14,751 nt of DNA from Gaiellales bacterium (GCA_030831375.1 JAURLF010000241.1:1-14751), one strand, 5' to 3'. Shown: positions 5,388-14,273, numbered from the stretch's first letter. Notes: generated by a model from the letters alone, not told the origin. Made by a program: numbers and translations.

Positions 5388-6776
5388 ATGGCGACCGTGG
5401 ACACCGCGAAACTCCAGGAGCTGGCGATCCAGCACCTGTGGCTGCACTTCACCCAGATGGCGGGGTTCGACCCCGACAAGCACCCCGTGATGGCGCGGGG
5501 TGACGATATCTACCTGTACGACACCGACGGCAACCGCTACATGGATTTCCTGAGCGGGCTGTTCACCGTCCAGATCGGCTACTCGCACGGCGAGGAGATC
5601 GGCCAGGCGATGCTCGAGCAGGCGATGGAGCTGCCGTACTACACGAACTGGACCTATTCGCACCCGCGCGCGATCGAGCTGGCGGCGAAGCTCGCCGAGA
5701 TCACTCCCGCCTCGATCGACCGCGCCTTCTTCGTGTCGGGCGGCTCCGAGGGAGTCGAGGGCGCGCTCAAGCTGGCCCGCAACTACCACACCGCCAACGG
5801 CGAGCCGATGCGGCGCAAGGTGATCGCCCGCAAGATCGCCTACCACGGCACCACCTACGGCGCGCTCTCGATCACGGGCATCACGGGCATCCGCTCGATG
5901 TTCGAGCCCCTGATGAGCGGCGTCCGCCACGTCTCCCCCACGAACCCGTACCGCTGCCAGCACTGCGCCGACCAGGGCGGCTGCAACCTCAAGTGCGCGG
6001 ACGAGGTCGCCGAGGTGATCGAGTTCGAGGACCCCTCGACGGTGTCGATGGTGATCATGGAGCCCGTCCAGAACGCCGGCGGCTGCTTCACGCCCCACCC
6101 CGAGTACCACAAGCGCGTCAACGAGATCTGCCGCGAGTACGGCGTCCTCCACGTCGCCGACGAGACGATCTGCGGCTACGGCCGCGTCGGCGAGTGGTAC
6201 GGCGCGATCCGGTACGACTTCCAGCCCGACATCATCACGTGCGCGAAGGGCCTGACCTCCGGCTACCAGCCGATGGGCGCGGTCCTGTTCGGGCCCCGCA
6301 TCGCCGACGCGCTGCTCTCGACCGAGAGCATGTACATGCACGGCATCACGTTCGGCGGGCACCCGATCGTCGCCGCCGCCGCCCTCAAGAACCTCGAGAT
6401 CATGGAGCGCGAGGACGTGATCGGCAACGTGCGCGCCAACGAGGACTACCTGCGCGACCAGCTGATGGGCCTCAAGGAGCGCCACGCCCTCGTCGGCGAC
6501 GTCCGCGGCGCCGGCTACTTCTGGGCCATGGAGCTCGTCAAGGACAAGGCCACGAAGCAGACGTTCAACGAGGAGGAGTGCAACGTGCTCCTGCGCGACT
6601 TCCTCTCGCCGACGCTGCTCAAGGAGGGCCTCCTGTGCCGCGCCGACGACCGCGGCGATCCGGCCATCCAGATCTCGCCGCCCCTGATCACCACGCGCGC
6701 GCAGATCGACGAGGCGATCGCGGTCTTCGACCGCGTGCTGCCCGAGGCCGAGCGGCGCATGGCCGCGATGCGCTAG
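5388..6776 (+). CDS. Class III PLP omega-aminotransferase, four-cysteine variant
   Basis: 462 residues. The ATG follows AGGAGGAG (5374-5381) by 6 nt. Class III signatures are visible: SGGSEGVEGALKLAR (117-131), E225 in MEPVQNAGG, D258 in ADETICGYGRVG, the PLP lysine K287 in TCAKGLTSGYQPMGA, and T321 in TFGGHP. It belongs with omega-amino acid/diamine:pyruvate (or 2-oxoglutarate) aminotransferases, which also includes taurine and putrescine enzymes. Substrate cannot be fixed from sequence. Residues 190-203 hold a compact Cys cluster, C190-x2-C193-x5-C199-x3-C203, after SPTNPYR. Some family members have cysteines here, and metal binding or a redox role is conceivable. The divergent gabT-like partner suggests joint catabolism of an amine. 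The TAG stop overlaps the stop of the convergent MFS gene. Confidence 0.85.
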   Translation: MATVDTAKLQELAIQHLWLHFTQMAGFDPDKHPVMARGDDIYLYDTDGNRYMDFLSGLFTVQIGYSHGEEIGQAMLEQAMELPYYTNWTYSHPRAIELAAKLAEITPASIDRAFFVSGGSEGVEGALKLARNYHTANGEPMRRKVIARKIAYHGTTYGALSITGITGIRSMFEPLMSGVRHVSPTNPYRCQHCADQGGCNLKCADEVAEVIEFEDPSTVSMVIMEPVQNAGGCFTPHPEYHKRVNEICREYGVLHVADETICGYGRVGEWYGAIRYDFQPDIITCAKGLTSGYQPMGAVLFGPRIADALLSTESMYMHGITFGGHPIVAAAALKNLEIMEREDVIGNVRANEDYLRDQLMGLKERHALVGDVRGAGYFWAMELVKDKATKQTFNEEECNVLLRDFLSPTLLKEGLLCRADDRGDPAIQISPPLITTRAQIDEAIAVFDRVLPEAERRMAAMR

Positions 6777-7930
6777 GCGGCGGCCGGCGCCGGCGGGCGC
6801 CGGCTGGCAAGCACGAGGACGAGGCCGGCGGCGGCGAACATCGCGCCGACGCCGTAGACGGCGCCGTAGCCGGCCTGGTGCGCGGCGAAGCCGAGCATCG
6901 GCCCGGCGACGGCGAAGCCGAGGTCGAAGCCGCCCGTGTAGACGGCCAGCGCGGCGCCGCGGCGCTCCGGCGGCGTGCGGTCGATCGCCATCAGGGCGAG
7001 CGCCGGGAACAGGAGCGCCCAGGCGGCGCCGCAGACGACGGCGCCGCCGGCGGCGATCCACCAGCTCGGCGCGAGGCCGATGCCGACGGCGCCGACGAGG
7101 GCGAGGGCGAAGGCGGTCAGCCCCGTCTTGTAGGCGCCGAGCGTGTCGGGCAGGTGGCCGAGCACGATCCGGCCGAGGAACGTGGCGGCCCCGTAGGCGC
7201 CGATCACGTACGAGCCGCCACCCCCGCCCCGGGCGTCGAAGGTGAGCACGGCGAAGCCGACGATGCCGGCCATCACGACGCCGCCGAAGGCGAGGCCGAG
7301 CGCGGGCCGGAGCGCCTCGCGCGGGATCGCGATGCCGGGCGCCGCCGCGCCGTGACCGGCGGGGCGGATGATGCCGACGAGGCCGACGAGGGCGATGAGC
7401 GGCGCGAGCACGAGCAGGAGCTCGGCCGCCCCGAAGCCGACGTGGTCGAGCAGGAACTGAGCGGCCACGGGCCCGATCGAGAGGCCCGCCCAGATCGCGA
7501 GGCCGAACAGCGAGATCGCCTGCCCACGCCGCGAGGCCGGCGCGAGCGCGATCGCCCACGCGAGGCCCGCCGTGAAGACGAACGCCTGCCCGAAGCCCTG
7601 CAGGACGCGCGCAGCGAAGAGGATCCACGAGGCATCGGCCACGTAGAAGAGCGCGCCGCCGGCGGCCAGCATCACGAATCCGGCGCCGATCACGAGTCGC
7701 GGGCCGTGCCGGTCGATGCCCGCGCCGGCGACGAGCCGGAAGCCGAGCGCGGCCAGCGCGAAGACCGTGATCGTCCAGCCGACCGTCACGTCGTCGCCGC
7801 CGAGGCGGTCCGTCACGAGCGGCGGCACGATCGCGTAGGCCGCGCCGAGCGCGACGAAGCCGCCGAGGGAGGCGAGCACCAGGTGCGCGAACGCGACGCG
7901 GCGGGGGGAGCCGAGCAGGGGCAGGACCAT
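6773..7930 (-). CDS. MFS transporter, 12 membrane segments
   Basis: 385 residues from the ATG at 7930-7928 (MVLPLLGSPRRVAFAH). It is almost entirely hydrophobic with about 12 predicted membrane helices, the first starting near residue 15. A motif-A-like loop, GAGIDRHGPR at 69-78, follows helix 2, and a central cytoplasmic loop lies near residues 195-212. The family exports drugs or metabolites, or imports small solutes, with proton coupling. No substrate can be assigned. An upstream ATG near 8020 would add 30 residues overlapping the leu promoter and leader, so I prefer the shorter form. TATGGT lies 9 nt before this ATG, without Shine-Dalgarno, again fitting a leaderless mRNA. It is convergent with the aminotransferase (stops overlap by 3 nt) and divergent from the leucine operon. 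Confidence 0.82.
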   Translation of the reverse strand: MVLPLLGSPRRVAFAHLVLASLGGFVALGAAYAIVPPLVTDRLGGDDVTVGWTITVFALAALGFRLVAGAGIDRHGPRLVIGAGFVMLAAGGALFYVADASWILFAARVLQGFGQAFVFTAGLAWAIALAPASRRGQAISLFGLAIWAGLSIGPVAAQFLLDHVGFGAAELLLVLAPLIALVGLVGIIRPAGHGAAAPGIAIPREALRPALGLAFGGVVMAGIVGFAVLTFDARGGGGGSYVIGAYGAATFLGRIVLGHLPDTLGAYKTGLTAFALALVGAVGIGLAPSWWIAAGGAVVCGAAWALLFPALALMAIDRTPPERRGAALAVYTGGFDLGFAVAGPMLGFAAHQAGYGAVYGVGAMFAAAGLVLVLASRRPPAPAAA

Positions 7931-7939
7931 CGGCCCTGA

Positions 7940-7945
7940 ACCATA
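7940..7945 (-). promoter_or_regulatory. Candidate -10 box TATGGT of the MFS gene
   Basis: Minus-strand TATGGT ends 9 nt before the ATG at 7930. The expected -35 (GGTCAA, about 7967-7962) is poor and coincides with the -35 of the divergent leu promoter, so the two promoters may compete for polymerase. Confidence 0.35.
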
Positions 7946-7961
7946 GGGAGCGCCTGCCCCG

Positions 7962-7991
7962 TTGACCGGGACCGGCGGCTGTGGATACACT
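7962..7991 (+). promoter_or_regulatory. Promoter of the leuAB-ilvBNC operon
   Basis: TTGACC (7962-7967) and TACACT (7986-7991) are separated by 18 nt. This is the best sigma70-like promoter in the window: 5/6 match at -35 and 4/6 at -10. The predicted start point lies at about 7998-8001, where the leader ORF begins. Confidence 0.65.
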
Positions 7992-8000
7992 TCCCGCTCG

Positions 8001-8123
8001 ATGCGCACGACGCCGCACACGCATGAAGGGACTCTCGGCCGCTCTCATCAGAGCGGCCGTGGGGTCGTGGCGTCGTCGCCCGTCGCCCCGCTCCTCCTGC
8101 TCGTCGGCCTCCTTCCCCGCTAG
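8001..8123 (+). CDS. Leu/Val-rich leader peptide of the leucine operon (40 aa)
   Basis: This 40-codon ORF runs from ATG 8001 to TAG 8121-8123 between the promoter and leuA. Its C-terminal half reads VVASSPVAPLLLLVGLLPR: four consecutive Leu codons (8091-8102), Val, Gly, then two more Leu codons (8109-8114), three codons before the stop. Such runs of the end-product amino acid are the hallmark of ribosome-mediated attenuation leader peptides, known for leu and ilv genes in enterobacteria and in Actinobacteria. The ATG is 9 nt below the -10 box, so the leader ORF is probably translated from a leaderless mRNA. A shorter version could start at GTG 8067 (18 aa). Valine codons (22, 23, 28, 35) could allow multivalent control. 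No homology search was possible, so expression is inferred. Confidence 0.7.
   Translation: MRTTPHTHEGTLGRSHQSGRGVVASSPVAPLLLLVGLLPR
8036..8059 (+). promoter_or_regulatory. Leader hairpin 1 (10-bp perfect stem)
   Basis: CGGCCGCTCT (8036-8045) and AGAGCGGCCG (8050-8059) pair perfectly around the loop CATC. It lies inside the leader ORF, upstream of the Leu/Val codons. A ribosome reading the leader must melt it; it may act as a pause hairpin coordinating polymerase and ribosome. Confidence 0.6.
8107..8114 (+). promoter_or_regulatory. Anti-Shine-Dalgarno segment within leader Leu codons
   Basis: GCCTCCTT is the exact reverse complement of AAGGAGGC at 8211-8218, the leuA ribosome binding site. 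It spans leader codons 36 (third position region) to 38, that is, the last two leucine codons. A ribosome stalled on the Leu codons would cover it. The role is inferred. Confidence 0.5.
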
Positions 8124-8129
8124 GGGAAG
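8112..8129 (+). promoter_or_regulatory. Leader hairpin 2 over the leader stop codon
   Basis: CTTCCCC (8112-8118) and GGGGAAG (8123-8129) pair perfectly around the loop GCTA, which holds the first two bases of the TAG stop. It shares 8112-8114 with the anti-Shine-Dalgarno segment, so the two pairings exclude each other in part. Confidence 0.5.
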
Positions 8130-8141
8130 CACTTGGCCTAC

Positions 8142-8203
8142 GCGCCGCCTGCCCGGCGCAGACACCGACGAGACCACGGGACCGGTGCGTGCGAGCGCAC
8201 CGG
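8142..8203 (+). promoter_or_regulatory. Leader hairpins 3 and 4, with an alternative pairing
   Basis: Hairpin 3 pairs GCGCCG (8142-8147) with CGGCGC (8154-8159). Hairpin 4 pairs CCGGTGCG (8182-8189) with CGCACCGG (8196-8203) and ends 7 nt before the leuA Shine-Dalgarno. The 3' arm of hairpin 3 (8152-8159) can instead pair with 8197-8204 (7 of 8 pairs), excluding both. This resembles attenuator logic, but no U-tract follows hairpin 4, so it is not a classical terminator. Confidence 0.4.
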
Positions 8204-8210
8204 GACGCGA

Positions 8211-8218
8211 AAGGAGGC
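8211..8218 (+). promoter_or_regulatory. Ribosome binding site of leuA
   Basis: AAGGAGGC is a near-perfect Shine-Dalgarno 7 nt before the ATG at 8226. It fixes the start against an in-frame upstream ATG near 8133, and it is complementary to leader segment 8107-8114. Confidence 0.75.
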
Positions 8219-8225
8219 ACATTCG

Positions 8226-9776
8226 ATGAGCGACACCACTGACGGGACCTACGTCCGGATCTTCGACACCACGCTGCGCGACGGCGAGCAGTCGCCCGGC
8301 ATCAGCCTGAACGCCCAGGAGAAGCTGGAGATCGCGCGCCAGCTCGAGCGCCTCGGCGTGGACATCATCGAGGCGGGCTTCGCGATCTCGTCGCCCGGCG
8401 AGGTCGAGGGCATCGGCCTGGTGGCGCAGCACGTGCGGGGCTGCACCATCGCCAGCCTCAACCGCACGCAGAAGGCGGACATCGACGCCTCCTGGGAGGC
8501 GCTCAGGAACGCGGAGCGCCCGCGCTTCCACGTCTTCATCGCGACCAGCGACCTGCACATGGAGCACAAGCTGCGGATGACGCCCGAGCAGGTCGTCGAG
8601 CAGACGCGCGAGGCCGTCAGCTACGCGCGCTCGAAGGTCGAGGACGTCGAGTTCTCCTGCGAGGACGCGACGCGCTCCCGGCCCGAGTTCATGGCCGAGG
8701 TCGTGCGCACCGCCCTCGCCGCGGGCGCGACGACGATCAACATCCCCGACACCGTCGGCTACACGACGCCGGACGAGTACCGGGAGATCCTCGCCACCCT
8801 CTACGACAACGTGCCCGAGCTGCACGGGGCGGTGCTCAGCGTGCACACGCACAACGACCTCGGGCTCGCGACCGCGAACTCCATCGCCGGCGTCCAGGCA
8901 GGGGCGCGCCAGGTCGAGGTTGCGGTCAACGGGATCGGCGAGCGCGCCGGCAACAGCGCGCTCGAGGAGATCGTGATGGCGCTGCGCACCCGCAACGCCC
9001 TGTACGGCTTCACGACGGGCGTCGAGACGCGCGAGATCGCGCGCACGAGCCGGCTCGTGTCGCGCCTGACGGGCTACCCGGTGCAGCCGAACAAGGCGAT
9101 CGTCGGCCGCAACGCCTTCGCGCACGAGGCGGGCATCCACCAGGACGGCGTGCTCAAGAACCGCCGCACCTACGAGATCATGGACGCCGAGTCGATCGGC
9201 CTCGCCCACAACGAGCTCGTGCTGGGCAAGCACTCGGGCCGCCACGCCCTGCAGAAGGCGTACGCCGACATGGGCTACACCGTCGAGGGCGACGACCTCA
9301 AGCGCGCCTTCGCGCGCTTCAAGGAGATCGCGGACCGCAAGAAGACCGTGTCGATGCTCGACCTGGAGGCGCTGCTCGACGACCAGTCGCGCGACACCGC
9401 GGAGCGCTGGACGCTCGAGCGGCTCGCGCTGCGCACGGCCACGGGCGAGACGTCGCACGCCGAGGTCGCGGTGCGCGAGGGCGACGAGCTGCACGAGGCC
9501 GCGGCCGACGGCGACGGCCCGATCGACGCCGCCTTCAACGCGCTCAACGCGATCGTCGACACGCCGGCCACGCTGCGCGAGTTCAACGTCAACGCCGTCA
9601 CGGGCGGCAACGACGCCCTCGGCGACGTGCGCGTCGTGCTCGAGCACGAGGGCCGCACGTTCACGGGCCAGTCCGTGGCGCCCGACATCACGGAGGCCGC
9701 CGCCGAGGCGTTCCTCCGCGCCGCCGCGCTGGTCGCGGCCGGCACTCCCAACCCGATGGCCCGCGAGACCATCTGA
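8226..9776 (+). CDS. leuA: 2-isopropylmalate synthase
   Basis: 516 residues, the usual length of the E. coli/Bacillus-type LeuA. It condenses acetyl-CoA with 2-ketoisovalerate, the committed step of leucine synthesis, in the cytosol. The HMGL-like TIM barrel opens with FDTTLRDGEQSPG (13-25), whose Asp14 binds metal. VEFSCEDATRS lies near 141-151, INIPDTVGYTTP near 174-185, and the metal-binding HTHNDLG at 207-213. NGIGERAGN and GIHQDGVLKNR follow. The C-terminal regulatory domain (about 390-516) normally binds leucine for feedback inhibition. Citramalate synthase is a relative, but full-length similarity to E. coli LeuA and the Leu-rich leader favour LeuA. It is the first gene of the operon; leuB starts 24 nt downstream. 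Confidence 0.95.
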   Translation: MSDTTDGTYVRIFDTTLRDGEQSPGISLNAQEKLEIARQLERLGVDIIEAGFAISSPGEVEGIGLVAQHVRGCTIASLNRTQKADIDASWEALRNAERPRFHVFIATSDLHMEHKLRMTPEQVVEQTREAVSYARSKVEDVEFSCEDATRSRPEFMAEVVRTALAAGATTINIPDTVGYTTPDEYREILATLYDNVPELHGAVLSVHTHNDLGLATANSIAGVQAGARQVEVAVNGIGERAGNSALEEIVMALRTRNALYGFTTGVETREIARTSRLVSRLTGYPVQPNKAIVGRNAFAHEAGIHQDGVLKNRRTYEIMDAESIGLAHNELVLGKHSGRHALQKAYADMGYTVEGDDLKRAFARFKEIADRKKTVSMLDLEALLDDQSRDTAERWTLERLALRTATGETSHAEVAVREGDELHEAAADGDGPIDAAFNALNAIVDTPATLREFNVNAVTGGNDALGDVRVVLEHEGRTFTGQSVAPDITEAAAEAFLRAAALVAAGTPNPMARETI

Positions 9777-9800
9777 CCCCCGAAGCGAGACGAGACCACC

Positions 9801-10846
9801 GTGAAGATCGCAGTCCTCCCCGGCGACGGCATCGGCCCCGAGACGACGCGCGTCGCCCTCGACGTGCTGCGGGCCGCGGCCGACGCGCACGGCTTCGCCG
9901 TCGAGGTCACCGAGCACCCGTTCGGCGGCAACGCGATCGACTCCCACGGCGACCCGTTCCCCGCCGAGACCCGCGCGGCCCTGCCCGGCGCCGACGCGGT
10001 CCTCAAGGGCGCCGTCGGCGGCCCGCAGTGGGACGCGGGCGCGATCCGGCCCGAGCAGGGCCTGCTCGCGCTGCGCGCCGAGCTGGCCGCGTTCGCGAAC
10101 GTGCGGCCGATCCGGCTGTGGACGTCGAAGCTCGCCTCCCCCCTGCGCCCCGAGCTCGTCGAGGGGCTCGACATGGTCATCATCCGCGAGCTCACGGGCG
10201 GCCTCTACTTCGGGCCGAAGGAGCTGACCGACGAGACGGGCATGGATACCTGCCGCTACTCGGCCGACGAGGTCGAGCGCGTCTGCCGCTACGCCTTCGA
10301 CCTCGCCCGCACGCGCCGCGGCAGGGTCTGCTCGGTCGACAAGCAGAACGTGCTGTCCAGCTCGAAGCTGTGGCGGCAGGTCGTCGTGGAGCGCGTCGCG
10401 CCCGACTACCCCGACGTCGAGGTCACCCACCAGCTGGTCGACTCGATGGCGATGAAGCTGATCGAGCAGCCCGCGGCCTACGACGTGATCGTGACCGAGA
10501 ACATGTTCGGGGACATCCTCTCCGACCTCGCCGCCAGCGTGTCCGGCGGCATCGGCCTCGCACCGAGCTCGTCTCTGGGCGCGTCGCGCCCGGGGCTGTA
10601 CGAGGCGATCCACGGCTCCGCGCCCGACATCGCGGGCCGCGGCATCGCCAACCCGACCGCGATGGTGCTGACCGTCGCGATGATGCTGCGCGACCTGGGC
10701 GAGCGCGCCGCCGGCGACGCCGTCGAGGCGGCCGCCGTCCACTGCCTGGAGCACGGCCCGACCACGCCGGACCTCGGCGGGTCGGCTTCGACCGACGAGG
10801 TCGGCGCCGCGATCGCGGCGCGCGTCCGCGACCACGAGGAGGGCGC

Positions 10847-10850
<4 letters not shown>
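9801..10850 (+). CDS. leuB: 3-isopropylmalate dehydrogenase
   Basis: 349 residues with a GTG start (MKIAVLPGDGIGPE). It oxidises and decarboxylates 3-isopropylmalate to 2-ketoisocaproate with NAD and a divalent metal. Visible family features are LRAELAAFANVRPIR (91-105) with substrate-binding arginines, RELTGGLYFG (129-138) with Tyr136, Lys181 in SVDKQNVL, the metal-binding aspartates Asp214, Asp238 and Asp242 (NMFGDILSD), and HGSAPDIAGRGIANP near 271-285, where the adenine of NAD binds. The upstream 24-nt gap has only a weak purine-rich ribosome site, so coupling to leuA translation is likely. Its TGA overlaps the ilvB start as ATGA. leuC and leuD are not in the window. Confidence 0.95.
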
Positions 10851-12633
<1,783 letters not shown>

Positions 12634-12634
<1 letters not shown>

Positions 12635-13164
12635 TGGGCGCGACCAACCACCACACCCTTTCCGCCCTGGTCGAGAACCGGCCGGGCGTCCTGTCGCGCG
12701 TCGCGGGCCTGTTCACGCGCCGCGGCTTCAACATCGACAGCCTCGCCGTCGGCCCGACGGAGCGGCCCGACCGCTCCGTGATCACGATCCGCGTCGACTG
12801 CACGCGCCACTCGGTGGAGCAGGTCGTGAAGCAGCTGTACAAGCTCGTCGACGTGATCGACGTGCACGAGGTGCTGCCCGAGTCCGCGATCGAGCGCGAG
12901 CTCCTGCTCGTCAAGGTGCAGGCCGACGCGGAGCGCCGCTCCGAGGTGATGAAGCTGGCCGAGCTCTTCGACGCGCGCGTCGCGGACGTCGGCCAGACGT
13001 CGCTGCTGCTCGAGTGCGTCGAGCACCCCGACCGGCTCGCCGCGCTCGAGGAGCTGCTCGTGCCGTACGGGATCCTCGAGGCGATCCGCACGGGCCGCGT
13101 CGCGATGACGCGCTCGTCGGCGCCCGAGGGCGAGTCGAAGACGCGCCTGCGCGTGATGGGCTAG
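12634..13164 (+). CDS. ilvN: Acetolactate synthase, small regulatory subunit
   Basis: 176 residues, typical length. The N-terminal ACT domain (about 7-80) contains ALVENRPGVLSRVAGLFTRRGFNIDSLAVG, the classic IlvN/IlvH signature that forms the valine-binding site. The C-terminal domain (about 85-165) is the ALS_ss C-terminal type, with LLLVKV and a DVGQTSLLLECVE-like strand. It activates IlvB and confers valine feedback inhibition. The ATG overlaps the ilvB stop by one base (TGATG), with GGAGGA about 9 nt upstream inside ilvB. ilvC begins 83 nt downstream. Confidence 0.95.
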
Positions 13165-13190
13165 CGGGGGCACGGCACGGCGGATCGTCG

Positions 13191-13218
13191 TACAGTTCCG
13201 GGCGGCGCGGGGCGCCGC
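13191..13218 (+). promoter_or_regulatory. Weak candidate internal promoter and hairpin before ilvC
   Basis: TACAGT (13191-13196) is a plausible -10 box without a clear -35. A perfect hairpin follows, GCGGCGC (13202-13208) with GCGCCGC (13212-13218) around GGG. The 83-bp ilvN-ilvC gap is much longer than the other gaps in the operon, so an internal promoter or a processing/attenuation site is possible. GAGGGGAA at 13234-13241 is the ilvC ribosome site. Confidence 0.3.
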
Positions 13219-13247
13219 ACGACCACGACCAACGAGGGGAAGCACCC

Positions 13248-14264
13248 ATGGCAACGCTCTACTACGAGTCCGACGGCGACTTCGGCGCGCTCACGGGCAA
13301 GCGCATCGTCGTCATCGGCTACGGCTCGCAGGGCCACGCCCATGCGCTGAACCTGCGCGACTCGGGCGCCGACGTGACGGTCGCGGTGCGCCCCGGCAGC
13401 GACGGCTGGAAGCGGGCCGAGGGCCACGGCTGGACCCCGCAGGAGCCGGTCGAGGCCGTCAAGGACGCGGACGTGATCGCGATCATGGTCCCCGACCACA
13501 TCCAGGCCGAGCTGTGGGAGTCGATTCGGGACGCGATCAAGCCCGGGGCGACGGTCCTCTTCACGCACGGCTTCTCGATCCACTTCGGAACCGTCAAGGT
13601 GCCGGAGGGCGTGAACGTGATCATGGTCGCCCCGAAGGGCCCCGGCCACCTCGTGCGCCGGCTCTACACCGAGGGCGCGGGCGTGCCCGCCCTGATCGCG
13701 ATCGAGCAGGACGCCACCGGCGACGCCAAGCAGCTGGCGATGGCGTGGGCGATCGGCATCGGCTCGGCGCGCGCGGGCGTGATCGAGACGACGTTCCGCG
13801 AGGAGTGCGAGAGCGACCTGTTCGGCGAGCAGGCCGTGCTCTGCGGCGGCACGACGGCGCTGATCCAGGCCGGCTTCGAGACGCTGGTCGAGGCGGGCTA
13901 CGCCCCGGAGATCGCGTACTTCGAGGTCCTGCACGAGCTCAAGCTGATCGTCGACCTGCTCTACGAGGGCGGGATGGACTGGATGCGCTACTCGATCTCC
14001 GACACGGCCGAGTACGGCGACCTGACGCGCGGCCCGCGCGTGATCGGTCCGGAGTCGAAGGCCGCGATGAAGGAGATCCTCGCGGAGATCCAGCGCGGCG
14101 ACTTCGCGAAGGAGTTCATCGCCGAGAACCAGACCGGTCGGCCCAAGTTCAAGCTGCTGCGCCAGCAGGCCGCGGACTCGCAGCTCGAGCAGGTCGGCGC
14201 GGAGCTGCGCGCGATGATGCCGTTCGTGTCCCAGGCCCGCAAGAAGGCCGAGGAGGCGAACTAG
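13248..14264 (+). CDS. ilvC: Ketol-acid reductoisomerase, class I
   Basis: 338 residues from the ATG placed 6 nt after GAGGGGAA. This is the length of the short class I enzymes. It isomerises and reduces acetolactate or acetohydroxybutyrate with NAD(P)H and Mg. The Rossmann motif GYGSQGHAHALNLRDSG is at 24-40; the beta2-alphaB loop that sets cofactor preference reads RPGSDGWK (48-55). VAPKGPGHLVRR (127-138) carries the catalytic His134 region. The metal ligands D190 and E194 are in ESDLFGEQ, and E226 and E230 in YFEVLHE. Upstream in-frame starts inside ilvN are rejected because they would add a low-complexity, Arg-rich stretch. It is the last gene of the operon. Confidence 0.96.
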   Translation: MATLYYESDGDFGALTGKRIVVIGYGSQGHAHALNLRDSGADVTVAVRPGSDGWKRAEGHGWTPQEPVEAVKDADVIAIMVPDHIQAELWESIRDAIKPGATVLFTHGFSIHFGTVKVPEGVNVIMVAPKGPGHLVRRLYTEGAGVPALIAIEQDATGDAKQLAMAWAIGIGSARAGVIETTFREECESDLFGEQAVLCGGTTALIQAGFETLVEAGYAPEIAYFEVLHELKLIVDLLYEGGMDWMRYSISDTAEYGDLTRGPRVIGPESKAAMKEILAEIQRGDFAKEFIAENQTGRPKFKLLRQQAADSQLEQVGAELRAMMPFVSQARKKAEEAN

Positions 14265-14273
14265 GCCGAGGCC

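Noticed and set aside
5993..7939. 648-codon plus-strand frame spanning the end of the aminotransferase and the MFS gene.
   Set aside because: Low-complexity, charged translation in a shifted frame; it has no start signal and overlaps two recognisable genes.
7998..8225. T-box or other known riboswitch upstream of leuA.
   Set aside because: I find no recognisable T-box conserved sequence or specifier-loop arrangement. The Leu-rich leader ORF explains the region better.
7981..8229. 82-codon plus-strand frame from GTG 7981, overlapping the leu leader.
   Set aside because: It starts within the -10 region of the promoter, so the transcript would not contain its start, and its product is Arg/Ser-rich. 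The overlapping frame from 8001 has the meaningful Leu/Val pattern and ends before leuA.
4800..10835. A 2011-codon open frame on the minus strand, antisense to leuA and leuB and running across the MFS gene and both aminotransferases.
   Set aside because: It is a by-product of GC-rich codon use: stop codons are rare in the frame opposite strongly GC3-biased genes. The translation is low-complexity Arg/Ala/Gly/Asp/His-rich with no domain, while the opposite-strand or alternate frames encode well-known enzymes.
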